Shown: positions 7,823 to 17,062, numbered from the stretch's first letter. The stretch is DNA of 64,000 nucleotides from VRUE01 sp963805455 (GCA_963805455.1 CAWDUJ010000001.1:186001-250000); one strand, 5' to 3'. Program-made: numbers and translations. The notes: generated by a model not told the origin, from the letters alone.

Positions 7823-9512
7823 TGGTGGTTCCATCACCCGGCGCGCTCCTCACCGCCAAGGTTCCACCGGCAAGCACGACTCGCTCGCGCATTCCGAGCA
7901 ACCCGAACCCGTCGGTATTTCCGCCGCCGCCGAAGCCCTTCCCGCGATCCTCGATCAGCACTCGGATCTCGTTGTCGGTTTCGATCACCTCGACCGACGC
8001 CCGATCGATCTCGGCGTGTTTCGCGACGTTGGTCAGTGCCTCCTGGACCAGACGGTAAGCGGTGTCCTCGATCTGCCCGAGGAAGCGAATCGGATTGCCA
8101 CTGCCGTCGGTGGCGAGCTCGACCCGGAGCTCGACATCGATCACCTCGCCCCACTGCAGCCTCTCGACCAGCGCTTCGAGTGCTGCAGCCAAGCCGAGTT
8201 CGTCCAGGGTCGCCGGGCGCAGGTCAGCAATAAGCCGCCGCATCTCCCCGATCGTGCCGTCGACCTGCTCAACCGCCTGTCCGAGCAGCCCGTCGATGTC
8301 TTCCGGGTTCCCGCCGCGGCGGGCCGCGGAGAGGATGACCCGCAGCCCGGCCATGCTCTGAAGCGACTCGTCGTGAAGCTCGCGAGCCCAGCGACCGCGC
8401 TCGCGCTCGGCCGCTTCGATGCTGGTGCGCGCACTGACCCTGGCAGCTGACTGAGCGGTGGCGACGGCGGTTGCCGCGCTGGCGGCGAAGGACCGGAGCA
8501 GTCGCTCGCTCTCGACGCCGAACTCGGCCTCCCCGGCGGGCGGATCGAGTGCCACCAGCACACCGACAGACTCGCCGCGGAAGACGAGTGGCACCAGCAG
8601 CGACTCGCCCCCCATCCCGAGGCTGTCGGATTCGGACAGCAGGTCGGAGTCAAGGTCCCTCAGACGGCTTGCATGCCGCGACTGGAATACCTGACCCGGC
8701 GCTGAGGACGCAACCGTGAGGCGCAGCTCCGAGTGGTTGTCGAACTCCCCTGCGGCGGCCACGACTCGAAGCTCGCCATCGTCCTCGAGCAGGATCAGCA
8801 GCGAGTGTGCCTCGACCAGCGCTCGCCCCCGCTTGGCGATCGTCTCGAGGATTGGGCTGAGCTCGGTCTCCCCACCAACGGCGTGGGTGATCTCGGTCGT
8901 GGCCTCGAGGCTGCGGACAGCACGCTCGAGGGCGTCGCGCTGCTTCTCCATGTTGCTGTAGAGGCGGGCATTGTCGACCGCGGTGGCGGTCCACTCGGCG
9001 AGGATCACCGCCGATTGCTCATCGGCCTCGTCGAAGTCGCCGTTGGGCTTCTCGGTCAGGTAGAGATTGCCCCAAGCTTGGCCGCGGATCACGATCGGGA
9101 CGCCGAGGAAGTTCCCCATCGGGGGGTGACCGGGCGGAAAGCCGTAGGAGTGGGGGTGCTCGCCGACGTTGCTGAGCCGCAGTGGCACTGGATCCTCGAT
9201 CGGCAGGCCGAGTACGCCGCGCCCGCGGGGTAGGGCACCGATTGCCTCCCTGGTCTTCTCGTCGATCCCCCTCGTGATGAAGCGCTCAAGGTCGACCCGA
9301 TTGCCGTCCAGGACGCCCAGGGCCGCGTAGCGGGCCCCGGTCAGCTCGCAGGCCACCTCGAGGGCGCGGTTCATGACGACCTCCTGATCCAACTCTGCGA
9401 CCAGGCTGCGACCAACCTCTATTAGCTGGCGAAGTCTGTGCTCGTCCAAGACCCCGGTGTCATTCCTCATCACCAGGCGACGATACGCCTCGCAGACCAT
9501 GCGCCTGCTCAT
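7779..9512 (-). CDS. GAF-domain sensor histidine kinase (NarL/DevS type)
   Basis: The 577-residue protein has two GAF-like sensor domains, about residues 30-190 (LGVPIVIRGQAWGNLYLTEK) and about 215-350. The phosphoacceptor helix follows with ARELHDE (His about 380), as in the HisKA_3 group, then a HATPase domain (VQEALTNVAKHA; GKGFGGG; FGLLGMRERV). No membrane helix is present, so it is a cytosolic sensor. DevS/DosT-like proteins have this layout and can bind haem in GAF, but no haem ligand can be assigned here. It is transcribed divergently from the LuxR-type regulator 58 nt away, its likely partner. Confidence 0.9.
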   Translation of the reverse strand: MSRRMVCEAYRRLVMRNDTGVLDEHRLRQLIEVGRSLVAELDQEVVMNRALEVACELTGARYAALGVLDGNRVDLERFITRGIDEKTREAIGALPRGRGVLGLPIEDPVPLRLSNVGEHPHSYGFPPGHPPMGNFLGVPIVIRGQAWGNLYLTEKPNGDFDEADEQSAVILAEWTATAVDNARLYSNMEKQRDALERAVRSLEATTEITHAVGGETELSPILETIAKRGRALVEAHSLLILLEDDGELRVVAAAGEFDNHSELRLTVASSAPGQVFQSRHASRLRDLDSDLLSESDSLGMGGESLLVPLVFRGESVGVLVALDPPAGEAEFGVESERLLRSFAASAATAVATAQSAARVSARTSIEAAERERGRWARELHDESLQSMAGLRVILSAARRGGNPEDIDGLLGQAVEQVDGTIGEMRRLIADLRPATLDELGLAAALEALVERLQWGEVIDVELRVELATDGSGNPIRFLGQIEDTAYRLVQEALTNVAKHAEIDRASVEVIETDNEIRVLIEDRGKGFGGGGNTDGFGLLGMRERVVLAGGTLAVRSAPGDGTTITAKLPAEYRSDAA

Positions 9513-9570
9513 TTGGCCGGATCGGATTCGCGGTAAAACCCCGATGGCGCGGGTGGCGGAGAACGCTTAG

Positions 9571-10287
9571 ATGGTTGTCATGCGCTCCGACGACCGTTCA
9601 GGGGCCGGGGGTACTCTCGTCTCCATACCGACTCAACGCCCCGCCCAGGGCAACGATTCAGATCCGACCACGATCGTCCTCGCTGACGATCACACGGTGG
9701 TGCGCAGTGCCCTGCGCATGCTTCTGGAGGCAGAGCCGGACTTCGACGTCGTCGCCGAGGCCGGCAACGCCGACGACGCCATCCGTTATGTCCTCGGGCA
9801 CAAGCCGACGGTTTTGATCCTCGACCTGAATATGCCCGGGCGCCCGAGCCTGGAGGCGATCCCCGACATCCGCAAGGCCTCGCCGGCGACCGAGATCGTC
9901 GTATTGACCATGCAGAACGAGTCGGCCTTCGCGCGCCGTGCGCTCCAGGCCGGAGTCCGGGGCTATGTGCTGAAGGAGGCCGCCGATGCGGAACTGGTCC
10001 AGGCGGTTCACAGCGCTGCGGCCGGCGAGACCTACCTGCAGCCGGCGCTCGGGGCCCGGATGGCCTCAGAGCCGGACTTGGAGCGGGCAGACGACCTCAC
10101 CGAGCGCGAGCATGAAGTGCTCCGTCTGATCGCGCTCGGCCACACCAACGCCGAGATCGCGACACAGCTCTTTCTCAGCATCCGCACGGTGGAGAGCCAC
10201 CGGGCCCATATCCAGCAGAAGCTGGGGCTTGCCGGCCGCGCCGAGCTGGTTCGGTACGCGCTCGATCACGATTTGGTCGACACCTAG
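9571..10287 (+). CDS. LuxR/NarL-family response regulator
   Basis: A receiver domain lies at about residues 33-150, with the acidic pair DD39-40, phosphoacceptor Asp85 (VLILDLNMPG), Thr113 and Lys135. A LuxR-type helix-turn-helix lies at about 172-230 (LTEREHEVLRLIALGHTNAE). The 238-residue length is normal once an N-terminal extension of about 30 residues is allowed for. It should be phosphorylated by the divergent GAF kinase and bind DNA as a dimer. Starts at 9571 and at the in-frame ATG three codons later are both possible. Confidence 0.9.
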   Translation: MVVMRSDDRSGAGGTLVSIPTQRPAQGNDSDPTTIVLADDHTVVRSALRMLLEAEPDFDVVAEAGNADDAIRYVLGHKPTVLILDLNMPGRPSLEAIPDIRKASPATEIVVLTMQNESAFARRALQAGVRGYVLKEAADAELVQAVHSAAAGETYLQPALGARMASEPDLERADDLTEREHEVLRLIALGHTNAEIATQLFLSIRTVESHRAHIQQKLGLAGRAELVRYALDHDLVDT

Positions 10288-10385
10288 GCGATGGCTCGAC
10301 CCAAGTTGTCCAAGTCCCTCCGCAGCCACTCGACAGGCACCGGCCCCTTCTCGGGGATGACTACGGGAAGATCGAGCAGGTCGCG

Positions 10386-10715
10386 GTGCGGTCCCGCGGT
10401 CTTTTCTCAGGCCGGGCGATCTGGCAAGTGAGCTCGACCATGCGCGGCTGCGGCGTCTCAGAGATGCTGCGCTCGCTGCTGCCCTACGTGCGGGGGGCAG
10501 GGATCCGGTGGGTCGTCCTGCGAGAGAGCGATGATCCGGCGGACCTGGAGGGCTTCGCCCGCGCAATCCTCGAATTGCTGGCCGATTCTGAGCGCGCCAC
10601 TCGGTTCGGCGAAGCGGCACGGCGACGGGTCATCGAGCGATTCCTTGGGGTGTACCGGCTCAGGGACTACGTCGACCTGATCGCCGGTCTCGACGCCACC
10701 GCTTCCCTGGCCTGA
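10386..10715 (+). pseudogene. Glycosyltransferase (trehalose synthase-like) with internal deletion
   Basis: The 109-residue frame joins two ends of a GT4-type enzyme. The N-terminal donor-site region (MRGCGVSEMLRSLLPYVRGA, then IRWVVLRE) runs straight into the C-terminal helix bundle (DPADLEGFARAILELLAD, then GEAARRRVIERFLGVYRLRD). Intact relatives of the trehalose synthase or sucrose synthase-like group are 400 residues or more, so roughly 300 codons are missing from the middle. The frame is preserved across the junction near 10530, so a short protein could still be made but cannot be catalytic. Confidence 0.7.
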
Positions 10716-10838
10716 GCCGACCGATCGGGGAAACCCCGCAGTCACCCTGCGCCTCTACACGGATGCCAGAACCTCACCTCGGTGGTGAAGTCCCTCTTGC
10801 TCCGGCAGATCCGGCAAGACACGAACAAGGAGAAGGAA

Positions 10839-12380
10839 ATGGCCACGCTCGAGAGGCAGCACGCTTTGGAGGCACCCGGGCAGCCCGACAGTCCGGTCGA
10901 GTTGGAAGACCGCTACGACAACTTCATCGGCGGCGGCTGGGTCGCCCCGGGCGAGGGCCGCTACCGCGACAACCTAACGCCGGTGACCGGCGAGCCCTTC
11001 AGCAGCGTCGCCGACTCGACCCCGGCCGACATCGAGCTGGCCCTGGACGCCGCGCACGCCGCCAAGGATGCCTGGGGAGCGACCTCACCGGCCGAACGCG
11101 CCGCCGTCCTCAACGCGATGGCCGACGCGATCGAGGAGAACCTGCAGATGCTGGCGATCGCCGAGAGCTGGGACAACGGCAAGCCGGTCCGCGAGACTCT
11201 CGCCGCCGACCTGCCGCTGGTGGTTGACCACTTCCGCTACTTCGCCGGTGCGATCCGCTCGGAGGAGGGGCGGATCTCGGAGGTCGACAAAGACACCTAC
11301 GCCTACCACTTCAGCGAGCCCTTGGGCGTGGTCGGGCAGATCATCCCCTTCAACTTCCCGCTGCTGATGGCGGCCTGGAAGATTGCCCCGGCGCTCGCGG
11401 CGGGTAACTGCACCGTGGTCAAGCCGGCAAGCCCGACCCCTTGGTCGATCCTGAAGCTGGCAGAGGTGCTCGAAGAGGTTGTCCCGCCGGGGGTGCTGAA
11501 CGTCGTCAACGGCCCCGGCGGGGAGATCGGCAGGGCGCTGGCCTCCAACAAACGGATCGCCAAGATCGCCTTCACCGGCGAGACCGTGACCGGCCGGTTG
11601 ATCATGGGCTACGCGGCACAGAACATCATCCCCTCAACGGTGGAGCTCGGCGGCAAGTCGCCGAACGTCTTCTTCGAGGACGTGATGGCGGCCGACGATG
11701 AGTTCCTCGACAAGGCGATCGAGGGCTTCGTCCTCTACGCCTTCAACAAGGGAGAGGTCTGTACCGCTCCCTCGCGGGCCCTGATCCAGGAGTCGATCTA
11801 TGACGAGTTCATGGAGCGGGCGCTGGAGCGGGTCCGGGCGATCAAGCAGGGCGACCCGCTCGACCCCGAGACGATGATGGGACCGCAGGTCTCCGCAGCG
11901 CAGCTTGAGAAGATCGAGAGCTACGTCCAGATCGGGCTCGACGAGGGCGCCGAGCTGCTGGCCGGTGGCCACCGACCCCAACTCGGACCCGAGCTGGAGG
12001 GCGGCTACTACTTCGAGCCGACCGTCCTCAAAGGAACGAACGACATGCGCGTCTTTCAGGAGGAGATCTTCGGGCCGGTCGTCTCCGTCACCACCTTCAG
12101 GGACGAGGCGGAGGCGCTGGAGATCGCCAATGACACGCTCTACGGCCTCGGGGCCGGCGTCTGGACCCGCGACGGCTCCCGCGCCTTCCGCATGGGGCGA
12201 GGCATCAAGGCGGGACGGGTGTGGACCAACTGTTACCACCAATACCCCGCACACGCCGCTTTCGGCGGCTACAAGATCTCCGGCGTCGGTCGCGAGAACC
12301 ACCGGATGATGCTCGATCATTACTCGCAGACGAAGTGCATGCTGGTCAGCTATGACCGCAAGGCGATGGGGTTCTTCTAG
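10839..12380 (+). CDS. Aldehyde dehydrogenase (NAD+-dependent)
   Basis: ATG 10839 follows an AAGGAGAAGGAA site, giving 513 residues. Class-wide motifs are intact: the dinucleotide fold (GQIIPFNFPLLMAAWKIAPA), the general base Glu269 in STVELGGKSPNVFF, and catalytic Cys308 in NKGEVCTAPSRAL. The C-terminal EEIFGPVVSV and GGYKISGVGRE segments are also present. It oxidises aldehydes such as acetaldehyde to acids with NAD+. The next gene, starting on the base after the stop, is a DUF779 protein. That pairing is characteristic of the ExaC/AcoD-type acetaldehyde dehydrogenases of alcohol catabolism. Confidence 0.95.
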   Translation: MATLERQHALEAPGQPDSPVELEDRYDNFIGGGWVAPGEGRYRDNLTPVTGEPFSSVADSTPADIELALDAAHAAKDAWGATSPAERAAVLNAMADAIEENLQMLAIAESWDNGKPVRETLAADLPLVVDHFRYFAGAIRSEEGRISEVDKDTYAYHFSEPLGVVGQIIPFNFPLLMAAWKIAPALAAGNCTVVKPASPTPWSILKLAEVLEEVVPPGVLNVVNGPGGEIGRALASNKRIAKIAFTGETVTGRLIMGYAAQNIIPSTVELGGKSPNVFFEDVMAADDEFLDKAIEGFVLYAFNKGEVCTAPSRALIQESIYDEFMERALERVRAIKQGDPLDPETMMGPQVSAAQLEKIESYVQIGLDEGAELLAGGHRPQLGPELEGGYYFEPTVLKGTNDMRVFQEEIFGPVVSVTTFRDEAEALEIANDTLYGLGAGVWTRDGSRAFRMGRGIKAGRVWTNCYHQYPAHAAFGGYKISGVGRENHRMMLDHYSQTKCMLVSYDRKAMGFF

Positions 12381-12728
12381 ATGGACCGAGTATCGGCCAC
12401 CCCGGCAGCGGTGAGGACGATCGAGTTGCTGCGCCTGAAGCACGGCGCGATCGTGTTCCACCAGTCCGGCGGCTGCTGCGAGGGCAGCGCCGCGATGTGC
12501 CTGACCGAGGCGGAGCTGCCACCGGGCCCCGACGACCTGCAGCTGGGGAGGATCGCTGGGGCTCCCTTCGTGATCGACCGCGAGCAGTACGAGCGCTGGG
12601 GCCGTCCTGACTTCGAGATCGACGTCGCCCCGGGCGCGGCCGAGAGCTTCTCGCTCGAGGGTCCGGAGGGCGTCCACTTCATCAGCCGATCACCTGCAAG
12701 CGCGAGCAACGAGGAGAAGCGACCGTGA
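12381..12728 (+). CDS. DUF779 protein, aldehyde dehydrogenase partner
   Basis: This 115-residue protein has the DUF779 core: FHQSGGCCEGSAAMCL near residue 27, then LLGRI-like strands and FVIDREQYERWGRPDFEIDV. The conserved vicinal cysteines suggest metal or redox chemistry, but the role is not established. It starts immediately after the aldehyde dehydrogenase stop, so the two are cotranscribed and probably translationally coupled. In other genomes an alcohol dehydrogenase often follows. Here only a GTG codon reading MKAAV follows a GAGGAG site at 12725, and then the sequence diverges. Confidence 0.9.
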   Translation: MDRVSATPAAVRTIELLRLKHGAIVFHQSGGCCEGSAAMCLTEAELPPGPDDLQLGRIAGAPFVIDREQYERWGRPDFEIDVAPGAAESFSLEGPEGVHFISRSPASASNEEKRP

Positions 12729-12865
12729 AAGCAGCAGTCAAGGTCGGCGTAGCCGTCCGCAGCTCTCGGGTCTCAATCTGGACCCTTTTCCAGTCAAAAT
12801 CACCGATTTGGCAGGAGGAGACGGAGGACGTGAGCGTAGAGCCACAGCGGCCGGCGGACCTGGTT

Positions 12866-13406
12866 CGCGCGGCGACTATTTCCAGTGCCCAGCGTGCTTG
12901 CCGGTGGTGTTTACACTCAAACGTATGAGACGAAGTTGCTAGGGAGACTGCGGACTCGGCTCCGCCAAACCGGATTTGCCGCGTGTGCCGCCGGACCCGT
13001 GCTCGCGGCGCTCCTGATTGCCCCCACATCCGCCGCCGCCGCCGCTGGGGATCTCGACACGAGCTTCGGCGTCAACGGCAAACTGATCCAGAACATCGAC
13101 TTCAATGTCGTCCCCAGCACCGACACCGCGCGGGATGTCGTGATCCAGCCCGACGGCCGGATCGTCGTCGTCGGCTCGACGTTCGTTTTCAATGAACCCA
13201 CGATCAGCAATGCCGGGTTCGCGGTTCTCCGGCTGACGCCGGACGGAATGCCCGATGGCAGCAGCGGCGGCTTCTCGGTCTTCTCGGAGGGAACGCCCCC
13301 TGGCAACGGGGCGTCTGGTGTTGCGCTCCAGCCCGATGGGCAGATACTTCTCGCCGGTTCCAACGGCTCGATGGGATCGGACTTCACGGCGGCCCGGATC
13401 TCGGGG
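12866..13406 (+). repeat. Long direct repeat, copy 1 (truncated delta-60 gene)
   Basis: This ~540-bp block matches 24603-25143 at a constant offset of 11737 with no indels and about a dozen substitutions by eye. It covers the upstream region, the signal peptide and the first delta-60 repeats. Homology stops abruptly after the codons for RISG. Confidence 0.9.
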
Positions 13407-13517
13407 GCGACTACCGCCGAGCCCTCCTCTGGAGGGCCTTGGCATCTTCGAAGGCATCGGCTCGGCCTCCGGCACGGTTCGCAGGGATCGCACGCATTAG
13501 TAACGTGGCGGGTGTGA
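12885..13517 (+). pseudogene. Delta-60 repeat protein, 5' fragment
   Basis: The frame encodes the signal peptide (ACAAGPVLAALLIAPTSA) and the first two to three delta-60 beta-propeller repeats (GDLDTSFGVNGKL, VVIQPDGRIVVVGS, VALQPDGQILLAGS). It then leaves homology with its full-length copy (24673-26328) at 13406 and stops 37 codons later. About 70% of the parent protein and all RTX repeats are missing. The fragment could still be secreted, but the propeller cannot close. The repeat boundary lies just before a 7-bp hairpin at 13421-13437. Confidence 0.8.
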
Positions 13518-15046
13518 AAGGGGCCACGATCCGACAGGGCGGACCCGGCCGGCGGTTTGGTGTTCTCCTGGTCACTGCCGGATTGCTCGCCCTTGCGTCG
13601 GCGCCCGCGGCGCTCGGAGTGGATCGTGTCTACTGGGGCAACGGTGGCAACGACACGATCTCCTACGCCAACCTCGACGGATCAGGCGGCGGTGGTGAGC
13701 TCCACATCACCGGGGCGACCCCGAGCGGCCCCCGCGGCTTGGTGATTGACGGCACAGCCAAGCGAATCTACTGGGCCAACCAGGGAAACGACACGATTTC
13801 CTACGCCAACCTCTACGGATCCGGTGGCGGCGAGCTCAACATCTCCGGGACGGCGCCAAAAAAGCCCCACGGCCTGGCAATCGACCCTGCGGCAGGGAGG
13901 ATCTACTGGGCCAACGACGACAACACGATCTCCTACGCCAACCTCGACGGATCGGGCGGCGACCAGCTCAACATCTCCGGGGCCACCCCGAACTCCCCCT
14001 ACGGCGCCGCGATCGACCCCGCGGCGGGGAGGATCTACTGGGCCAACCGGGGCAGCAACACGATCTCCTACGCCAACCTCGACGGATCGGGCGGTGGTGG
14101 TGAGCTCAACACCTCCGGGGCGACCGTGAACGACCCGCACGGCGTGATGGTCGATCGTGCCGCGGGGAGGGTCTATTGGACCAACGTCGACAGCACGATC
14201 TACTACGCGAACCTGGACGGGTCGGGAGGCGGCGGCAAGTTCAACACTTCCGGGGCGACCGATGCCGGCGCAATCGGCATGGCGATCGACCCCACAACAG
14301 GGAGGATCTACTGGGGCAACCTCGGGAATGACACGATCTCCTACGCCAACGTCGACGGATCGGGCGGCGGCGGCCAGCTGAATATCTCCGGAGCTACCCC
14401 GAACGACCCCCGTTTCGTGGCCTTGCTTCGCTCGCCGAGTGGCGCCGGCGCGCCGCAGATCGCGGGCGGCTCGAGCCTCGGCTCCGTGCTCGCCTGCTCG
14501 CAGGGCGCCTGGGCGCCCGACCTGCTCGGTTCCTTCCTCTACCGCGCGCCGCTGCGTTTCGCCTACCAGTGGCAGCGGAACGGTGCAGACATCGGCGGCC
14601 CGTCTACCTCCGCCACCTACACCGCGAGCACCCTCGGAACCTACACCTGCCGGGTAACCGCCACCAACCTGGCGGGCTCGACCTCGCAGATCAGCGCGGC
14701 GCTTTCGGTCGCCTCCAACCACTTTCGCTTCGGCAAGCTGAAGCACAACAAGAAGAAGGGCATCGACTTCCTCGAGGTGAAGGTCCCTGGGCCGGGGCTG
14801 GTCAAGATCATTGGCCGGGGGATCGCCGACGTCGGCCTCGCCGCCAAGCGCGCCCGGACCTCGGGCGGCCACAAGTGGTTGCGGGTGAAGCTCGCCACGA
14901 GGGGGACGATGGCCCGCGAGCTCCGCGAGCGCCTCAAACGCAAGGGCAAGGTGAAGGTGGAGGTGAAGGTCACCTACCTGCCCGACGGCGGGATTCCAAA
15001 GACCCGGGCGCGCAAAGTGATGCTGCTGCTGGAGCGCCGGCGGTGA
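13514..15046 (+). CDS. Secreted YWTD-type beta-propeller protein with Ig-like domain
   Basis: GTG 13514 is preferred because a TAACGT box lies 7 nt upstream, as for other leaderless starts here. It gives 510 residues with a signal peptide (FGVLLVTAGLLALASAPAAL). About seven repeats of ~43 residues follow, each with RIYWAN, DTISYANLDGSG and GLAIDPAAG motifs, as in LDL-receptor YWTD propellers. An Ig-like segment (SVLACSQGAWAPDLLGSFLY ... YTCRVTATNLAGS) and a basic C-terminal domain complete it. It is an extracellular or wall protein, probably for binding. A paralogue of the same layout lies at 22310-23989. Confidence 0.8.
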   Translation: MKGATIRQGGPGRRFGVLLVTAGLLALASAPAALGVDRVYWGNGGNDTISYANLDGSGGGGELHITGATPSGPRGLVIDGTAKRIYWANQGNDTISYANLYGSGGGELNISGTAPKKPHGLAIDPAAGRIYWANDDNTISYANLDGSGGDQLNISGATPNSPYGAAIDPAAGRIYWANRGSNTISYANLDGSGGGGELNTSGATVNDPHGVMVDRAAGRVYWTNVDSTIYYANLDGSGGGGKFNTSGATDAGAIGMAIDPTTGRIYWGNLGNDTISYANVDGSGGGGQLNISGATPNDPRFVALLRSPSGAGAPQIAGGSSLGSVLACSQGAWAPDLLGSFLYRAPLRFAYQWQRNGADIGGPSTSATYTASTLGTYTCRVTATNLAGSTSQISAALSVASNHFRFGKLKHNKKKGIDFLEVKVPGPGLVKIIGRGIADVGLAAKRARTSGGHKWLRVKLATRGTMARELRERLKRKGKVKVEVKVTYLPDGGIPKTRARKVMLLLERRR

Positions 15047-15080
15047 GTCAGGGGCGGCTCCGGCTTCGGTCTACCATGCG

Positions 15081-15124
15081 CGAGTCGTAGCGAGAGACGA
15101 GTCGGGCCCCCGCTATAGGAGAAG
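15081..15124 (+). repeat. Dispersed 3'-end element, copy A
   Basis: This copy has the conserved blocks GTAGCGAGAGACGAGTCGGG and CCCCCGCTATAGGAGAA, 35 nt after the preceding stop and directly before a terminator. The second block is identical to the sequence at the 3' end of the tRNA-like fragment at 17221-17238. Confidence 0.7.
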
Positions 15125-15125
15125 A

Positions 15126-15148
15126 CCCCGCTAAAGCGGGGGTTTTTT
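15126..15148 (+). terminator. Rho-independent terminator
   Basis: A stem CCCCGC/GCGGGG with a TAAA loop is followed by GTTTTTT. It ends transcription after the YWTD propeller gene and lies directly after repeat copy A. Confidence 0.85.
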
Positions 15149-15445
15149 CTTGGCCTTGGCTGGACCCGAACACGCCCGGCCCGGCTACGACCCGCATAGC
15201 CCGCAAAGTTGGCGGGCAGCGCGAGTCGGGCGGTGCCTGCCTCAGTGGCCATATAAGGCCCCAATTCCTGAACTTGGGCAAATTCGCCGTGATCGCCGGC
15301 CACGGGGGGGTTAAAGCCTCGGAGATGGCAGGCATCAAGAAGGCGCCGGTCCACCCGGCGGCCGGGAAGCGGTTGTCGCTCGGGCCGCCGCCACTGCTGT
15401 CGCCAGGCATTGCGCTCCGGATCGCCAGCGGATAGCCTGCCGCGT

Positions 15446-17062
15446 GTGGGGAAGGCAACGGGGTTTCTGGCCTTTTGCGGCGCGCTTCTTCTTCTCCTCG
15501 CGACCGCCTCGGTCGCCGCGGCGGCGCCGTTGTCGATCGCCGTCGACGGCAACCACTTCGTCGACGGCAACGGCCAGACGATCCGCCTGTTGGGCGTCAA
15601 CCATCCGAGCGCCGAGTACGCATGCGTCGACGGCTTCGGCTACAACGACGGCCATCAGGACGCCGCCGACGCCGCGGCGATCGCCTCCTGGGGTGCGAAC
15701 GCGGTCCGGGTCCCGCTCAACGAGGACTGCTGGCTGGGGATCAACGGGCAGCCGAACAGCGACGGTGGGGCGGACGAAAATCTGACCCCCGAGGGCTACC
15801 ACCAGGCGATCGAGAGCTACGTCGCCGCCCTGAACGCCCAGGGCCTCTACGCGATCCTCGACCTGCACTGGACGGCGCCGGGCAAACAGGTCGCGATGGA
15901 GCAGCAGCCGATGCCCGACGAGGACCACTCGCCCGCCTTCTGGCAGAAGGTCGCCGAAGCGTTCAGGGGTAACCCGGCGGTCGTCTTCGACGTCTTCAAC
16001 GAGCCCTTCGACCCGACCGACCCCCGGTCTGGCGACGACCAGGAACCGACGGACAAAGTCACCTGGAACTGCTGGGCTACGGGGACGGAAAACGGTCCCG
16101 GCGGCGGCGGCCCCTGCAACACCTCGGCGTATGACGAAATCGGGGAAAAGACCTCGCTCTACCACGTCGCCGGCATGCAGGATCTCGTCGACGCGATTCG
16201 CGCGACCGGCGCCACCCAGCCGGTCCTGGTCGGTGGTCTCGACTACGCCAACGACCTCACCGGCTGGCTCGACCACGCGCCCGATGATCCGCTGAACCAG
16301 GAGGCCGCCTCCTTCCACAATTACATGGGCAAGGAGTGCGACAACATCGGCTGCTGGGAAGGCCAGATCACCCCGGTCGCCGCCAACGTCCCCGTGGTCA
16401 CCGGCGAGTTCGACGAGGACAACTTCGAAAACCCGACCTGCAACGACAAGAATCCCAACACCTTCGACCAGGACTACATGAACTGGGCTGACCAGCACGG
16501 CATCGGCTATCTGGCCTGGGGCTGGTGGGTGCTCAGCCCGCAGGAGATCGCCGACGCAGGGTGCAGCGCCTTCTACCTCCTGACCGATTGGAACGGGACG
16601 CCGGCCTCGCCGAATGGCACGAACCTCCACGACCATCTGCTGAAACTGAAGTCAGGCGGCGGTGGTGACAGCAGCACGATCCCGCCGGGCGGCACCAAAC
16701 AGGCGATCCGTGTCCGGCGCTTCGCGATCAACGGCATCACCGACGGCAAGAAGGTCAGCTTCACGGTCATCGCTGGCCAAGACTGCAGGGGGAGGATCGT
16801 CGGTAAGAGCACTAAGGCGATCGCCGCCGGTGGCAAGAGGCCGAGGAAGCTCGCGCTCGGTGCCACCGGCTTCACCCTGACCGCGAACAAGCCGACCAAG
16901 GTGGTGCTGAGGCTTTCCGTCCCCGCCCGCAGGGCGCTGGCCGCGAAGGGATCGCTGCGCGCCGCCTTCACCGTCACCCTGAGCAGCCCAGGCAGCAAGA
17001 CCACCGTGCGCAGCCTCTCGACGACACTGAAGAAGGCCGACAAGAAACGCCGTCGGAAGTAG
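15446..17062 (+). CDS. Secreted GH5-family glycoside hydrolase (cellulase-like)
   Basis: GTG 15446 is chosen because a TAGCCT box lies 5 nt upstream and the product starts with a typical signal peptide (FLAFCGALLLLLATASVAAA). A TIM-barrel GH5 domain spans about residues 35-400, with ILDLHW, the acid/base Glu186 in FDVFNEPF and the nucleophile Glu321 in VVTGEFDED. Several Cys pairs (YACVDG, ECDNIGCW) suggest disulfides. The last ~120 residues form a basic beta-rich domain, shared in style with neighbouring secreted proteins, that may bind the cell wall or glycans. It should cleave beta-1,4-glucan or mannan outside the cell. Confidence 0.9.
   Translation: MGKATGFLAFCGALLLLLATASVAAAAPLSIAVDGNHFVDGNGQTIRLLGVNHPSAEYACVDGFGYNDGHQDAADAAAIASWGANAVRVPLNEDCWLGINGQPNSDGGADENLTPEGYHQAIESYVAALNAQGLYAILDLHWTAPGKQVAMEQQPMPDEDHSPAFWQKVAEAFRGNPAVVFDVFNEPFDPTDPRSGDDQEPTDKVTWNCWATGTENGPGGGGPCNTSAYDEIGEKTSLYHVAGMQDLVDAIRATGATQPVLVGGLDYANDLTGWLDHAPDDPLNQEAASFHNYMGKECDNIGCWEGQITPVAANVPVVTGEFDEDNFENPTCNDKNPNTFDQDYMNWADQHGIGYLAWGWWVLSPQEIADAGCSAFYLLTDWNGTPASPNGTNLHDHLLKLKSGGGGDSSTIPPGGTKQAIRVRRFAINGITDGKKVSFTVIAGQDCRGRIVGKSTKAIAAGGKRPRKLALGATGFTLTANKPTKVVLRLSVPARRALAAKGSLRAAFTVTLSSPGSKTTVRSLSTTLKKADKKRRRK

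Noticed and set aside
10285..10392. Minus-strand frame ending in PVEWLRRDLDNLGRAIA
   Set aside because: It looks like the C-terminus of some protein, but is only about 33 residues with no assignable family. It may be another stump at the edge of the glycosyltransferase remnant.
12725..12865. GTG start with MKAAV after a GAGGAG site, downstream of DUF779
   Set aside because: Alcohol dehydrogenases often start MKAAV and follow this pair, but the sequence diverges after five residues. That is too little to call a remnant.
13620..14400. Tandem repeats of about 130 bp
   Set aside because: They are the coding repeats of the YWTD propeller, in frame, and not a CRISPR array or minisatellite.
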